Assembly: GCA_014898415.1 (NCBI GenBank) | Contig: RCTD01000031.1 | Span: 62,001 to 126,000 of the forward strand | DNA: 64,000 nucleotides | Source: Stromatinia cepivora | Lineage: Eukaryota; Ascomycota; Leotiomycetes; Helotiales; Sclerotiniaceae | Reading direction: 5' to 3' | Shown: positions 14,448 to 24,346 of the stretch, one piece after another | How positions within the stretch are numbered: the first letter of the stretch is position 1 | Layout of the letters: every line of letters starts with the position of its first letter | The notes under the pieces: model-generated | What the model was told of the DNA's origin: nothing | The model's database searches: none | What the model saw: only the letters and a program-made list of their open reading frames with translations | Made by a program: the position numbers and the translations under genes

Positions 14448-15995
14448 TCACATACCGCTTCCCTTAAATCCCCTCATTCTTCCTCTCGTCACAACTCCTA
14501 AACTAACACTTTCTTCTCCAGTCATCCATCCTGGCATCTTCTCTCCATCCACTATTCCCGCCTCAACTAATTCTCGAATGCCCGCAAATACATGATTTCC
14601 ATGAAACGTTATCCTGATATCTGGCTTCCATGTATCTCTCCCCCTTTCGTCCCTTTCTGTTTCGATTCTTTCCTCGCCATCCTCTCCGTCCAATCTATCA
14701 AGCTCCGCTTCAATAGTACTTCTGCGCCCTTTATTCTTCCCTCGTTGTCGCTCGATCGCTGATTCATTTTCGGGTTCCTGTATTATGGAGGCAAGGGAAG
14801 GGAAAGGGTCTTCGAGACGGATGTCGAGCCTTTCAATGCCTTTCCCATCATTGGACTTCGCAGAGTTTCCAAAACGGGCCATAGCTATATTCTTTCGCCT
14901 CTTTGCCAATTCTGGCGCGTCTTCTTCTCTAGGTCTTTTCATATTTCTGGGTATTACTTTCTCCTTAACGGCACTCTCTAAATATTCTCCCGTTGGCGAA
15001 TCCTCTGGCGTAGGCAATATCGGATTCAATGGATTGTCTTTTTTATTCTCTCCCGCATAAACTCCCCATGCACCCCCTGCTGCGTTGTGTCTTCCTCCTC
15101 CCCTCTTCTCACACAATGCCTCTAAATTCTTCGTAGAAAATCCAGTGCCTTCTAACTTGTATCTCTCCCTTGGTCTGCTGAACGCCTTCGGAATCCCATC
15201 CAATGTCAATTTCCGTAAACTCTTCGTATCGGTTGCTCCGCTGGCACTCCCTGCTGTAGAATTCAATGAAACATAAATATAAGGCGAAGCATCCGGAAAG
15301 GCAATGTAGAATGTCTTGCTAGAATCGAATGTCATGCTTGGTTTTTTAGATCCCGATGAAAGCGCAAGCGATGTATTGTATGGCGAATCCAGGATATATA
15401 TCCTCAGGAGTAGTAATGGTAAAGTAGCATGACGGTCGAGATTGTAATGAGCTTTGACGTCCGGTAAAACCTCCCTCTGTAAATTTTGCAAGAAAGTTGA
15501 AGGATGAAATCGTGGTATTGTCGTGTCTTTCTTTTCTTCCTCTAAAACTTCATGGTCGGGAGATGACGATGAAAGCCGTACGATTCTCAACGCGGTCCAT
15601 CTCTGCGATGTAGGATGATCATATAGATATTGCATATCTGCCATAGCTAATTGATATAAAGTAATTCCGTGTCTCCAATCTCCTTCCAGAATTCGATCGA
15701 GTACATCGCGCTTGCTGCCTTTTTGTGTCGTGAAAGAGGAATAGAGTTCGCTGAGAGAATCTAGGGTGGCATGAGGTGGGTAGAGATCCTGCGCATAGTC
15801 GGATGCGGAATCGTCAGCTTCAAGAAGATAGGGCGCAGTATTAACTTGATTGCGCTCGTCGAGCCAGTCAAGGGCGAGGGTAAGAAGAGAAGGGCGCGAG
15901 AGGCGAGAGAGAAGTTTGTGTACGGAGGGGTGGGTTGAGGGGACAAGTTGAGAGGGAGGAAGCGCAGAAGTTGTAGGTATAGATATTGCGGCCAT
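14448..15995 (-). CDS. CHL4/Mis15/CENP-N-like kinetochore protein
   Basis: Single-exon protein of 515 aa that I assign to the CHL4 family (fungal relatives of CENP-N, inner-kinetochore CCAN component that helps bind centromeric nucleosomes and, with the CENP-L/Iml3 partner, load the outer kinetochore). Visible support: the N-terminal helix pattern VHKLLSRLSRPSLLTLALDW followed by LDERNQV, the conserved GDWRHGITLYQLAMADMQYL around residue 105-125, WTALRIVRL, a fold region FYIAFPDASPYIYVSL, and a C-terminal ITFHGNHVFAGIRELVEAGIVDGE segment ending with MPGWMTGEE. A charged nuclear-type linker (about 350-445, KRPREEDAPELAKRRK) is likely disordered and may contain the NLS. Start chosen at the first ATG, next to MAAISIP. 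The promoter contains three phased TCGCG motifs (16116-16143). Family assignment is from memory of motifs, without alignment. Confidence 0.8.
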   Translation of the reverse strand: MAAISIPTTSALPPSQLVPSTHPSVHKLLSRLSRPSLLTLALDWLDERNQVNTAPYLLEADDSASDYAQDLYPPHATLDSLSELYSSFTTQKGSKRDVLDRILEGDWRHGITLYQLAMADMQYLYDHPTSQRWTALRIVRLSSSSPDHEVLEEEKKDTTIPRFHPSTFLQNLQREVLPDVKAHYNLDRHATLPLLLLRIYILDSPYNTSLALSSGSKKPSMTFDSSKTFYIAFPDASPYIYVSLNSTAGSASGATDTKSLRKLTLDGIPKAFSRPRERYKLEGTGFSTKNLEALCEKRGGGRHNAAGGAWGVYAGENKKDNPLNPILPTPEDSPTGEYLESAVKEKVIPRNMKRPREEDAPELAKRRKNIAMARFGNSAKSNDGKGIERLDIRLEDPFPSLASIIQEPENESAIERQRGKNKGRRSTIEAELDRLDGEDGEERIETERDERGRDTWKPDIRITFHGNHVFAGIRELVEAGIVDGEKMPGWMTGEESVSLGVVTRGRMRGFKGSGM

Positions 15996-17775
15996 GATCG
16001 ATGGAAGAGGAAATGAATAAAATCAAGCGATAAATGATGCAGAATCAATTGACGCCTTCATAATCGATTTCGTCAATTCCCCGGGTATCTTGATGTTGCT
16101 ATTTGGTTTTGTTCATCGCGTTCTGCATCGCGAGATTGTCGCGATCAGCTGATGCCTGTAGAGATTTAGCACTGGACTCTAAATTCAGCCCTCTATGTTT
16201 TTTGAATGGCTACAATCAACCCATGAAACAGCAAAATGCATACAGACCAATGACTTTAGGAGATTAATGTGTAATCTCATATCTCCACTGATAGCAATGC
16301 TCGCAAATCAATGATGAGTTGGCCTCAATCAACCTCCGAACTGCAGCTTTTACGACTTGAAGTTCTCGTAGAATTCAGAAGTAAAGCATTGAGACTTCTA
16401 GGTAGTCCTAGAACCATCATTAGCAACCCCTCCCCCGTATTGGTTCCACATCTAAAACCAAGGAAGTTTCCAATCGGGTTGTGCGATGAGCCCATGTATG
16501 GTCGGTATAGCTTCCGGAGACACCATGAAGGACAAATAATATTCTATTGTACGCAAAGCACTGGGCATTAGCACCGTGTCTTGTTCTGGAGGCAAGGCGA
16601 TAATACAACATTTACCATACCACTTTCTTCCCTTTAGCGCAATAGTTTCAGTGACAGTGACATAGCGATCTATTAGTTTGTGGAGTCACTCAAAGAAACT
16701 AGGTAGATTATGTGAAGTCTCCCAAATATGTTGTCATTAGCTGGAAATATAGATATGGCGATTGTATGATGGGGAGAAGTATTCTTTGCCTACCAGTAGT
16801 GGCCAGGCTGCGTGAGATGTGCAGCTACTCTATACCTTCTCTGGAACAGAGCACTTCCCTGAACCATTGTTCGATGGTAGATCTGCCATCTTCCGAAAGC
16901 TATACATTGCCCTTCACCCAAACCTCATATCAAAGTCGTCAAGCTCCGATGCATCGGTGTGTGAAGCACAATATCAGATGAATGTGTTGCGGCAGACAGA
17001 GAAATGCACGTCTCGGCCCGGACAATCCGAGCGTATAAGGTGGGAAATTCTAGACACAAGTATGAACATAAACCAGAAGTGCCGTCACAAAATTGAACTT
17101 GAACATCTTTCTTCAATTCAATGGAGACAGCAAGTGTCTTCTGGGATGTCTCTCCAACACAGCCGGTACGAGCCATAGATCAGATGCCTTCCTCTAACCT
17201 ATTTCAGGACGGGCTACATGAGTTACCCCGCCGTAGAGAGTATGGGCGTTAATGTGGAGCTCCTTCCCCCTTAAGAAATCGCGGTAGCGAGCTGTGTATC
17301 TTCGCCTCTCTCTTCTCACCGTCATAATCCACGAAACCATTACAACACCAACCAAAGATCTGGTCACAGCACTCTAACTTTCGTTGATTTATTATACATA
17401 AACCCCGATCGCGACCATGACGACATTAAATCGTTTTTTAGCTTTACACATTTCTTACAGTAATGGTGCTGCTTCTCCTCCAGTTTTAAACGTCTGCAAC
17501 TTCAGTTTTCGAGATCAGTATCCAGGAGTATATCGCTCACCTTGAAAGGTATGACTAGATTTTCCAATCCTGCCCAGCTTCCCTAAATACTTTCCTATAG
17601 ATCTCTCAATGCAGTTTTGTCCTTTATCCTTCTTTATTCCATGGTCTCGCATCCGATTTCCTCACAATGCATTTGACATTACTTTAGTTCCATTTTCCAT
17701 CAATATTCATCACATACGCTGCACAATCAGTCATTATCTTTGATTGTTATCAACCATCATTCACGATTCCTTTGT
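15996..17775. other. Intergenic region between CHL4-like gene and SLIP-GC-like gene
   Basis: 1.8 kb holding the promoters of both divergent neighbours. A CGCG cluster sits near 16117-16143. Short frames at 16311-16571 and 16819-17178 are without family resemblance; the second starts at GTG and has somewhat protein-like text (EPLFDGRSAIFRKLYIALHP), so a decayed gene fragment cannot be excluded. From 17240 to 17775 the DNA is pyrimidine-rich and probably the leader of the GTPase gene. Confidence 0.5.
16116..16143. promoter_or_regulatory. Three phased TCGCG (MCB/MBF-like) motifs upstream of CHL4-like gene
   Basis: TCGCG occurs at 16116-16120, 16128-16132 and 16139-16143, 121-148 bp upstream of the minus-strand start at 15995. 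Spacing is 12 and 11 bp, close to one helical turn. CGCG cores are the known target of MBF (Mbp1/Swi6) at G1/S genes in fungi; binding here is inferred. Confidence 0.4.
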
Positions 17776-20700
17776 ATGTCACTCTCACTTGGTCTTACTA
17801 ATCTTGAAATGGGGCAGTCTTACACGACTATGAGTTCATTGATAAGGGCTAGGAAAGGTGAAGCAGATGCTGATCTGGCGATAAATTGCGGAAGAAGGGG
17901 TATCAAAAGCGAACCTATTGATAATTCCGCTTCGACGATGAGCGAATCAACGGACCCCGATATGAATCTTGCAGTCACTCAAGTGGATGCAGTGACATTG
18001 GCCAGAAAGGAAAAGGCAGTGGCCGATGGTGTTCTTTTCTTGAATAACGCGAATGATACCATTGCTTCTCACACATTGACATTTCCCGAGCTCAAGAATT
18101 GGCAGAATCAGATCAGTATGTTCCCTTCATCGGTAGATTTGGATTTAACTGACATTTCTAAGGACAAATTCTGGCCAGCATCAAACGTCCACGCGTTCTC
18201 GTTGGATTACTTGGTTACACCGGCAGCGGTAAATCATCTCTCATCAATGCCCTCATTGATGAAGAGACGATAGTACCGGCAAATTCAATGCGTGCCAGTA
18301 CATCAGTTGTAACTGAGATCTCCTGGAATGAATCAGATGATCCAGACAAGGCTTTTCGAGCTGAAATAGAGTTCATATCAGAAGACGAGTGGAAACAGGA
18401 GATGGAAATTCTATTAAATGACCTAGAACATGCGACTAAGGGTGAAGACATATCTGTCAGGTCTGGTAGTGAGGCAAGCACAGCCTTCGCCAAAATTTCT
18501 GCGGTTTGGCCCGAAGTCACTCTTGCCAAGCTCAAAGGCATAACTTCAGACGAACTTTTTCATAAAGTCGATGGCGTTTCGGACATACTTGATTGCCAAT
18601 TAGAAATCTTTGATGGCAAAGCGAAGCCATTCGCTGAAAAGGTCGACACTTACATCGACTCCAATAACAAAGAAACATCTTCGAAGGGAATATCTTACTG
18701 GCCTTTGGTTCGTTGTGTTCGGATTTTCACAAAAGCTGAAATTTTGAGGCATGGCCTTGTACTCGTTGATCTGCCCGGCCTAGGAGATTCCATTACTGGC
18801 AGGACGCAAGTGGCCGAGAACCATATGCAAAATCTTGAGCATATATGGATCGTGGCTGATATTGTGCGCGCCATCGACGACCAAATTGCCAAAGACCTAA
18901 TGGGGAACTCTTTTAGGAGGCAATTGCTCATGGATGGGAAATATGATTGCAACTACGTTACATTTATCATGACAAAAACCGACATAATCAACAACGATGA
19001 AGTTATATCATCATTGCAGCTGCGGCATAGAGTACTTAAGGATATTCTGGCCCGAGAACAGGAACTTATGCAGAACATTCACAACATTCAAGAAACACTC
19101 CTTCGAAGAACAAAGAAAAATAAGAAAGTCAAGAAGGTGTTGAAAGAACTCCTAGAGGGAATGAAGTCAACTAAGGACAGCAAGGCTCTACCACGCAAGA
19201 GAAAGTTTGTCGATGATCGCGCGAAGGAGGATGTATCATCGGCCAATTCAAAACTTTTGGGCAAGTTATCCGAGAAGAACCTCATGATCCAGAAGAAAAA
19301 TGACAGTGTCAACGCCATCAAAGCTATGAATAAGAAGCTCGCTGGACTCAGGGCCGAGCTCAAATCGATCAGGAATGCGATCAAAGTTGCATGCACCCAA
19401 GCGAGAAACGACTACACTCAAAGACATCTCAAGATGGACTTCGAGAATGGGCTCCGGGAGCTGGAACAGGATATTTCTTATGATCTGAATGATCAGTCTG
19501 AAGATGAAAACGAAGTCGAAAGAAAGCAAATAGGTACGTACTCAATTCCCGTAATGATGGTAAAGCCAACTGACAATGCTTATGAAGAAGATCTCACCGG
19601 CCAGTTCAATACCTTCTGCGTATCTTCCGAAGGATACCAGAGACTTGCAGGCCGCTTCAAACGTGACCCCATACCGAGGGGATTCGCGACAATGAATGAC
19701 ACTTGCATTCCAGCCTTGAAAGTACATGCAACTGCTTCCACTTTGACTGAGCGTACAACGCTAGCTAATGGATTTCTCAATGAGTTCAATCTCCTTAAAC
19801 TGAGTATCAAGTCATGGGTCGAGAATGATACTCCAACTTCATTATCTTCGTCTCAAAAGGACAAACTAAATGCAACGTTAGAGGAACATCTAGTCATGCT
19901 GTGAAGATTGCGATCATCCAAATCAAAAACATTATTAAATCCGACATCTTCTCCACGTTGCAAAAGTGTATCCATGCGAGCACAGAAATGGCTAAGAATG
20001 CCAGCAAAAATCTCGTAGACAATGAGCTATCTTTTCAAACATGGAAAGCGATCTGTAGTAGACTTGGAAAGTTCAACAGCAGAAAGGACATTAATTACGA
20101 CTGGATTGGCATTTTCTCAAAACCATTCTTGGGTTATCTTGCTAAACCTTGGGAGAAAGTGTTTAATTCGAAAATGCAGAGCATCCACGACGAATACGCT
20201 AAAAGAATTATCACTGCAATGAACCGATTTTCGATCGATATAAAGCCCCTTCTTCAAAAGATTTCGGAAGCCTCGGCATCAAAATCGCCCATCGATTTCT
20301 TAACCAAAATTCCTTACATCCAACGCAAGACCAGAGCTAGCATCTCGGAGTCTTTGAGTTCAGCTCGGCTTCAAGCACAAGAGATTCATCGAGCTATTGA
20401 GCCACTCATACAGGATCAGATGCGTCCAGCATATGAAGCATGTAGCCGAGAGACTAGTAAGTACCGAATTTTGATCAAAGACCGCACATTTATTAATCCA
20501 TGCGTCATTGTCCAGGAAAAGGTGCTCTTGCTCGAATGAAAGAGACTCTCTTCGAATACATCAAAGAAACAAATGAAATCATGTACAGCGAGGCTTCTGC
20601 GTTGCTCAAATCTAGACTAAACAAGATGACGAGCAACTTGGAGGAGTTGTTGACCGAGGCTCATACTGACACAACACACTACCTCAGGAATGAAATCAGC

Positions 20701-20982
20701 AACATGATCATGTTGGCAGTAGCGAAGGACGATAAGGTGAGAGAAGATGCCAGGGAATTTTTGTGCGAAAAATTGGTAGAACAGTTGGATACCTTGGAAG
20801 CGGCATGGGCTAGAGGTGCTTCTGAGCCTACCGACAGTCTTCTCTCGGTAAAGACGGAGGGAAAGTCATTTGATGAGAGCAGCGACGACGATGATGACAA
20901 CACCGAAGACACTGATGATACTGACGACAGCAACAGTAGTGATGAGGCGCAGAGCAGCAGTGATGATGTCGAAGATTCCTGA
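17776..20982 (+). CDS. SLIP-GC-like large nuclear GTPase (dynamin-related), apparent frameshift
   Basis: Large GTPase resembling the nuclear GTPase SLIP-GC group, common in filamentous fungi; function there is unknown. Exon 1 is 17776-18115, intron 18116-18162 (GTATGT..CTAAG, 47 bp), exon 2 from 18163, last intron 20457-20515 (GTAAGT..CCAG) and last exon 20516-20982. G1 is GYTGSGKSS at residue 131, G3 is DLPGLGD at 316-322, and G4 is TKTD at 384-387. A Lys-rich coiled-coil stretch (about 410-520) follows, then a helical stalk-like region, and an Asp/Ser/Glu-rich acidic tail ends the protein. The frame from 18165 stops at TGA 19902-19904 (after EEHLVML), while clearly homologous text resumes in the +2 frame at VKIAIIQIKNIIKSDIFSTL from 19901. 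No usable intron lies between, so one base seems missing near 19892-19900. This is either a sequencing error or a real lesion. Start at 17776 is the first ATG; 17809 and 17830 are alternatives. Confidence 0.8.
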
Positions 20983-22738
20983 TCTGACATTGCCATTGAA
21001 CACCTGCTTCCATCTAAGGTGGATCATTTACCCTACGGAAGAGGAACAGTTTTGCACGCTCATTTTCATTCGTATTTTATTATCTTTCAGAAATCGGGAC
21101 TTATATTTTACCATCCAGAGCGTTGATTTTCGTTTCATTTTATCTATTCAAAAGATGTTCGTTGGGGAATGGGAATCACGGTTTGATGACGGGGACGAGG
21201 AGACATGGACCTCAATTCGGATTATTTCTGCTTTCTATATCTTTTATACTCCAGTAAAATCAATATGAATGTTTCTTCCTACGCAAACAAACTGCAGAAA
21301 TATTTGGAGGATGTGATGCGTAAAGTTCTGGTGATTCTTTTGACGAAATAGACATCATCATGACCAGCCTCGAAAATTTCACCAAAGTGATTGTTCTAGA
21401 CCCACCCCCTTCATGCAGCGCTGCTTAACAAGTCGACAGAATATCTTTGGTCGTTAGAACTTTTCTCGTCCGATGAAAAGATTACGATACTATAAAGCAG
21501 CATCCACGCACTCGGGGTACATTCCGCATACTTATTCGATTGGCTTTTTTGATCTCTGACCACCGATACAGGAATGGCGGGACATAATATGATTGGGTGG
21601 AGATATCTTGGGAAGATTTAGAAAAGGTCGAAGATGATTCGGGCTCTGAGCTGTGCGGACGAGTTATCATGCCACATGCTTTCAAGTCATGACTGTGTGT
21701 AGCTGGTCAAGCAAAAATCTCTAGCCACAATAAGTACAGAGGCGGTCTAATAAATATTCATCCAACTTAAATTCCGAATGCCAAGAGTCCGAACCTCTCG
21801 AGATTATACGGTAAATGAAAGAGGCTCGAGAGATCTTAAAGATAGCTCCGGGTCTACTACTCTAGTATTGCTGCTCAATAGAAAAGTATGAAAAAGAACT
21901 TGGAAATTGGAAATTGTGAAGACAATGATAACAAAATGAGAATCAATCAAATTACTTTACCCAACCACTAATCAGATACTCTGATATTCAAAGATCGTCC
22001 CTTTCTTGTCGGGTAGAAAGAGTGAATAGATTCAATAAATTCAATAAATTCAATAGAATAGTAATCGCGCCTTATGGTGTATTCCTTTGCGGTTGCAGAC
22101 GGCAGACGCCTTCACGAGACCCTCAACTGTACTGAATCTGGAAATATCCCCCATACCTCAAATCCACGGGAAGAACATGATAAGCATAATCATAGTCGAG
22201 TACACAAAACTTCTTCGGTGAATACGGAATTACCATTGACATTTGTCATCAAGCAGTGCAGAGTGGGGCAAAATCACAAATCTAACAATTTGAAGGCCCA
22301 CAATCACTCCGGAATTTCATCCTTTGACTATATCTCAACTCAACTCTCAATTCTCAATTCTCAATTCTCAATTCTCAATTCTTCCCCAGATCATACTAAT
22401 CAACAAGTGTTCACTATACATTTTGTTATAGGAAATTATCTACCAATCACCAATTCGAGTCACGAATCTAAGAGGTAATCAGTTCAACTCAGTTTGCCTT
22501 TTCAGATCGAGCTCAGTTCGGAGAACAAAGAAGAGAATTCGAATAAACCTTTCAACCACCTCAACCACCTCAACCACCTCCCACCTTCTGAACCTTCCAA
22601 ACCTTCCATCGAATGATTCTACCTCCCACCTTCTAAACCTTCCAACCCTTCCATCGAATGATTCCATCTGCCACCTTGATATCATAGAAACCAAAGGGTT
22701 ATCGAATTCACTCGAAATCCTCGAATATCTCCTTCAAG
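20983..22738. other. Intergenic/leader region upstream of cys-3-like gene
   Basis: 1.75 kb holding the 3' end of the GTPase gene and promoter plus long leader of the sulfur regulator. It contains GAATTCAATAAATTCAATAAA tracts (about 22026-22055), a CTCAATT heptamer repeated about five times (about 22346-22382), an ACCACCTCA repeat (22555-22582) and a 45-bp direct duplication (22582-22671). A 134-codon open frame at 22074-22478 starts at ATG but is built mostly from these repeats and is not protein-like, although an uORF role is possible. Confidence 0.5.
22582..22671 (+). repeat. 45-bp tandem duplication in the leader of the sulfur regulator
   Basis: Two adjacent copies, 22582-22626 and 22627-22671, both opening CACCTTCT and both containing CCATCGAATGATTC. 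They differ at only a few bases and end about 68 bp before the predicted start codon at 22739. The copies are pyrimidine-rich on the plus strand. Confidence 0.8.
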
Positions 22739-24245
22739 ATGGCATACAATGGTCGGCGGGGTCCGAATGTATCGGAATACATCGCGACTTTGAACGCAAT
22801 CCCAACAGCACAAGATTTACAAAGTTCCAATCAGGAATCATTCAATGTGGATGATGATTTGGCTATGTTCACGAACGCACAATTCTTCGACTTCGATTTG
22901 AATCAAAATACCAGTACAGATTTGCAGGCACCAAACTTTGATGGAGTTGGAGCACAATCTACTGCGGATAGTGTTGATATGGATTTAAAGGACATGGATT
23001 TTGGTATTACAGGTTAGAGATACCCCCAAGTCTTTACTGTTGTGCTGTCAATTTGCTGTACTTCTGTCTATCCCCTCTTCTTCTCTCATCGTCCCTCTTC
23101 GTGTTCCCTTCCCTCGATATCTTTGGACAATGTGGTCTCAATGTGGTCTCAATGTGGTCTCAATGTGTTCCATTCCTATCTTGTGGTTGAAAGTTAGTCA
23201 CATTTATTTCTAAGCACAAGTGTGCATATCACATTAAATATTGATTTAGGACCCTTTTACATGGTTTGCTATGATCAATTCTCTATCTGAGTAGTCTTAC
23301 TGGTCAACGTTCAGCCAATACCCTCAACCTGCACATATCCACGTGCTATTTATTGCATAGGAAGTTATAGTTCTTATCCTCTTGCATTACTTCTCTGCAA
23401 CGTTCCTCGAACCCTTCCTTTTAAGTCATCCTTTGTATCGCTTTCATTGTGTCGCTTGGTAAGCACGCACAATTACCGAACAATGGCGACATATCACGTG
23501 GTGTCACATTCAATGACTGGGGTAATCAATGATTACTCCACCCTTTTGTCTCCCCAAAGATCATTAGTGTGTATCGGATCGAATCCTCGTCTCTCTTACC
23601 CGTTTGCCGTCGCTTGTAGCAATCTACCTGCAGATCTAAAATATAATTCCACATTTATTTCTCTCCTCGACCATTTCTTCTTCCAAGAAAGCAGGTAAAG
23701 CTAACATCATAATGCTCCATTCAGCTGAGTTCAACTTCTCGGATTTCAATACCTATCCTACCAATTTCGGTAGTCATGATGGCATGCCTTCGGTAATTCA
23801 TCCAATTCAAACCAACCATGAGGTTTATCAACCTCCTTCATCAGCCGGCTCTCCTACATCTGCCCTCGTCTCTCCCCGGGTGGGAGAAAAGCGCAAAGCG
23901 GAGTCTTTATCTGATGGACGATCTCCTGACTTCGAGGATGCATCACGTTTGGCTGCTGAAGAAGACAAACGTCGAAGAAATACTGCCGCTTCGGCTCGCT
24001 TTCGAGTCAAGAAGAAGCAACGCGAACAAGCTCTTGAACAATCGGCCAAAGCTATGAGCGATAAAGTCGCTGCTTTAGAAGGACGCATCAATCAATTAGA
24101 GACAGAGAACAAATGGTTGAAGAATTTGATTACGGAGAAGAATGAGAGTAAAGAGGACATTGCCGCCCTATGGAAAAAGTACAACAAGGACGCTGGCGAC
24201 AGGAAAGGCGCTGAACGTAAAGATGGTGTGGGCACAGAAGCTTAA
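22739..24245 (+). CDS. metR: CYS-3/MetR-type bZIP regulator of sulfur assimilation
   Basis: bZIP transcription factor of the Neurospora CYS-3 / Aspergillus MetR group, which turns on sulfate permease, arylsulfatase and methionine-uptake genes when sulfur is short. Exon 1 is 22739-23012 and exon 2 is 23725-24245, joined in phase 1, giving 264 aa. The N-terminus MAYNGRRGPNVSEYIATLNA is typical of the group. An acidic Asp/Phe/Asn-rich activation-like region spans about residues 35-110. The basic region DKRRRNTAASARFRVKKKQR is at 172-191, followed by a leucine zipper of about 195-230 (VAALEGRINQLETENKWLKN). The 712-bp intron is far longer than any other in the window; it starts GTTAGA and ends CCATTCAG, and contains an in-frame ATG at 23712 that would produce a short form beginning MLHSAEFNF. 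Sulfur regulation of this factor normally acts on transcription and on SCF(Met30/SCON-2) turnover; neither is seen directly here. Confidence 0.92.
23494..23500 (+). promoter_or_regulatory. TCACGTG E-box inside the metR intron
   Basis: The heptamer TCACGTG, the core bound by Cbf1-Met4-Met28 in yeast sulfur regulation, lies in the long intron 212 bp upstream of the in-frame ATG at 23712. A near-match to the CYS-3 consensus ATGRYRYCAT (ATGGCGACAT, 23483-23492, one mismatch) is immediately upstream. Function is inferred. Confidence 0.3.
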
Positions 24246-24297
24246 ATTGTCTTCTAATGATGATTTTTCTACTATGTGTTCATACATTTCTGGTCTT

Positions 24298-24346
24298 GCG
24301 TTTTGCGTTTTGCGTTTTGCGTTTGCGTTTGCGTTTGCGTTTGCGC
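24298..24346 (+). repeat. GCGTTTT / GCGTTT tandem repeat
   Basis: Tandem array in the 3' untranslated region of the sulfur regulator. It begins as a 7-base unit GCGTTTT (three copies) and changes to a 6-base unit GCGTTT (about four copies). Confidence 0.85.

Noticed and set aside
16819..17178. 119-codon frame with partly protein-like text
   Set aside because: Starts at GTG, no family recognised, no splice context; noted in the intergenic entry only.
22074..22478. 134-codon ATG frame upstream of metR
   Set aside because: Half of it is CTCAATT repeat translation; no family. Possibly an uORF, but transcript start is unknown.
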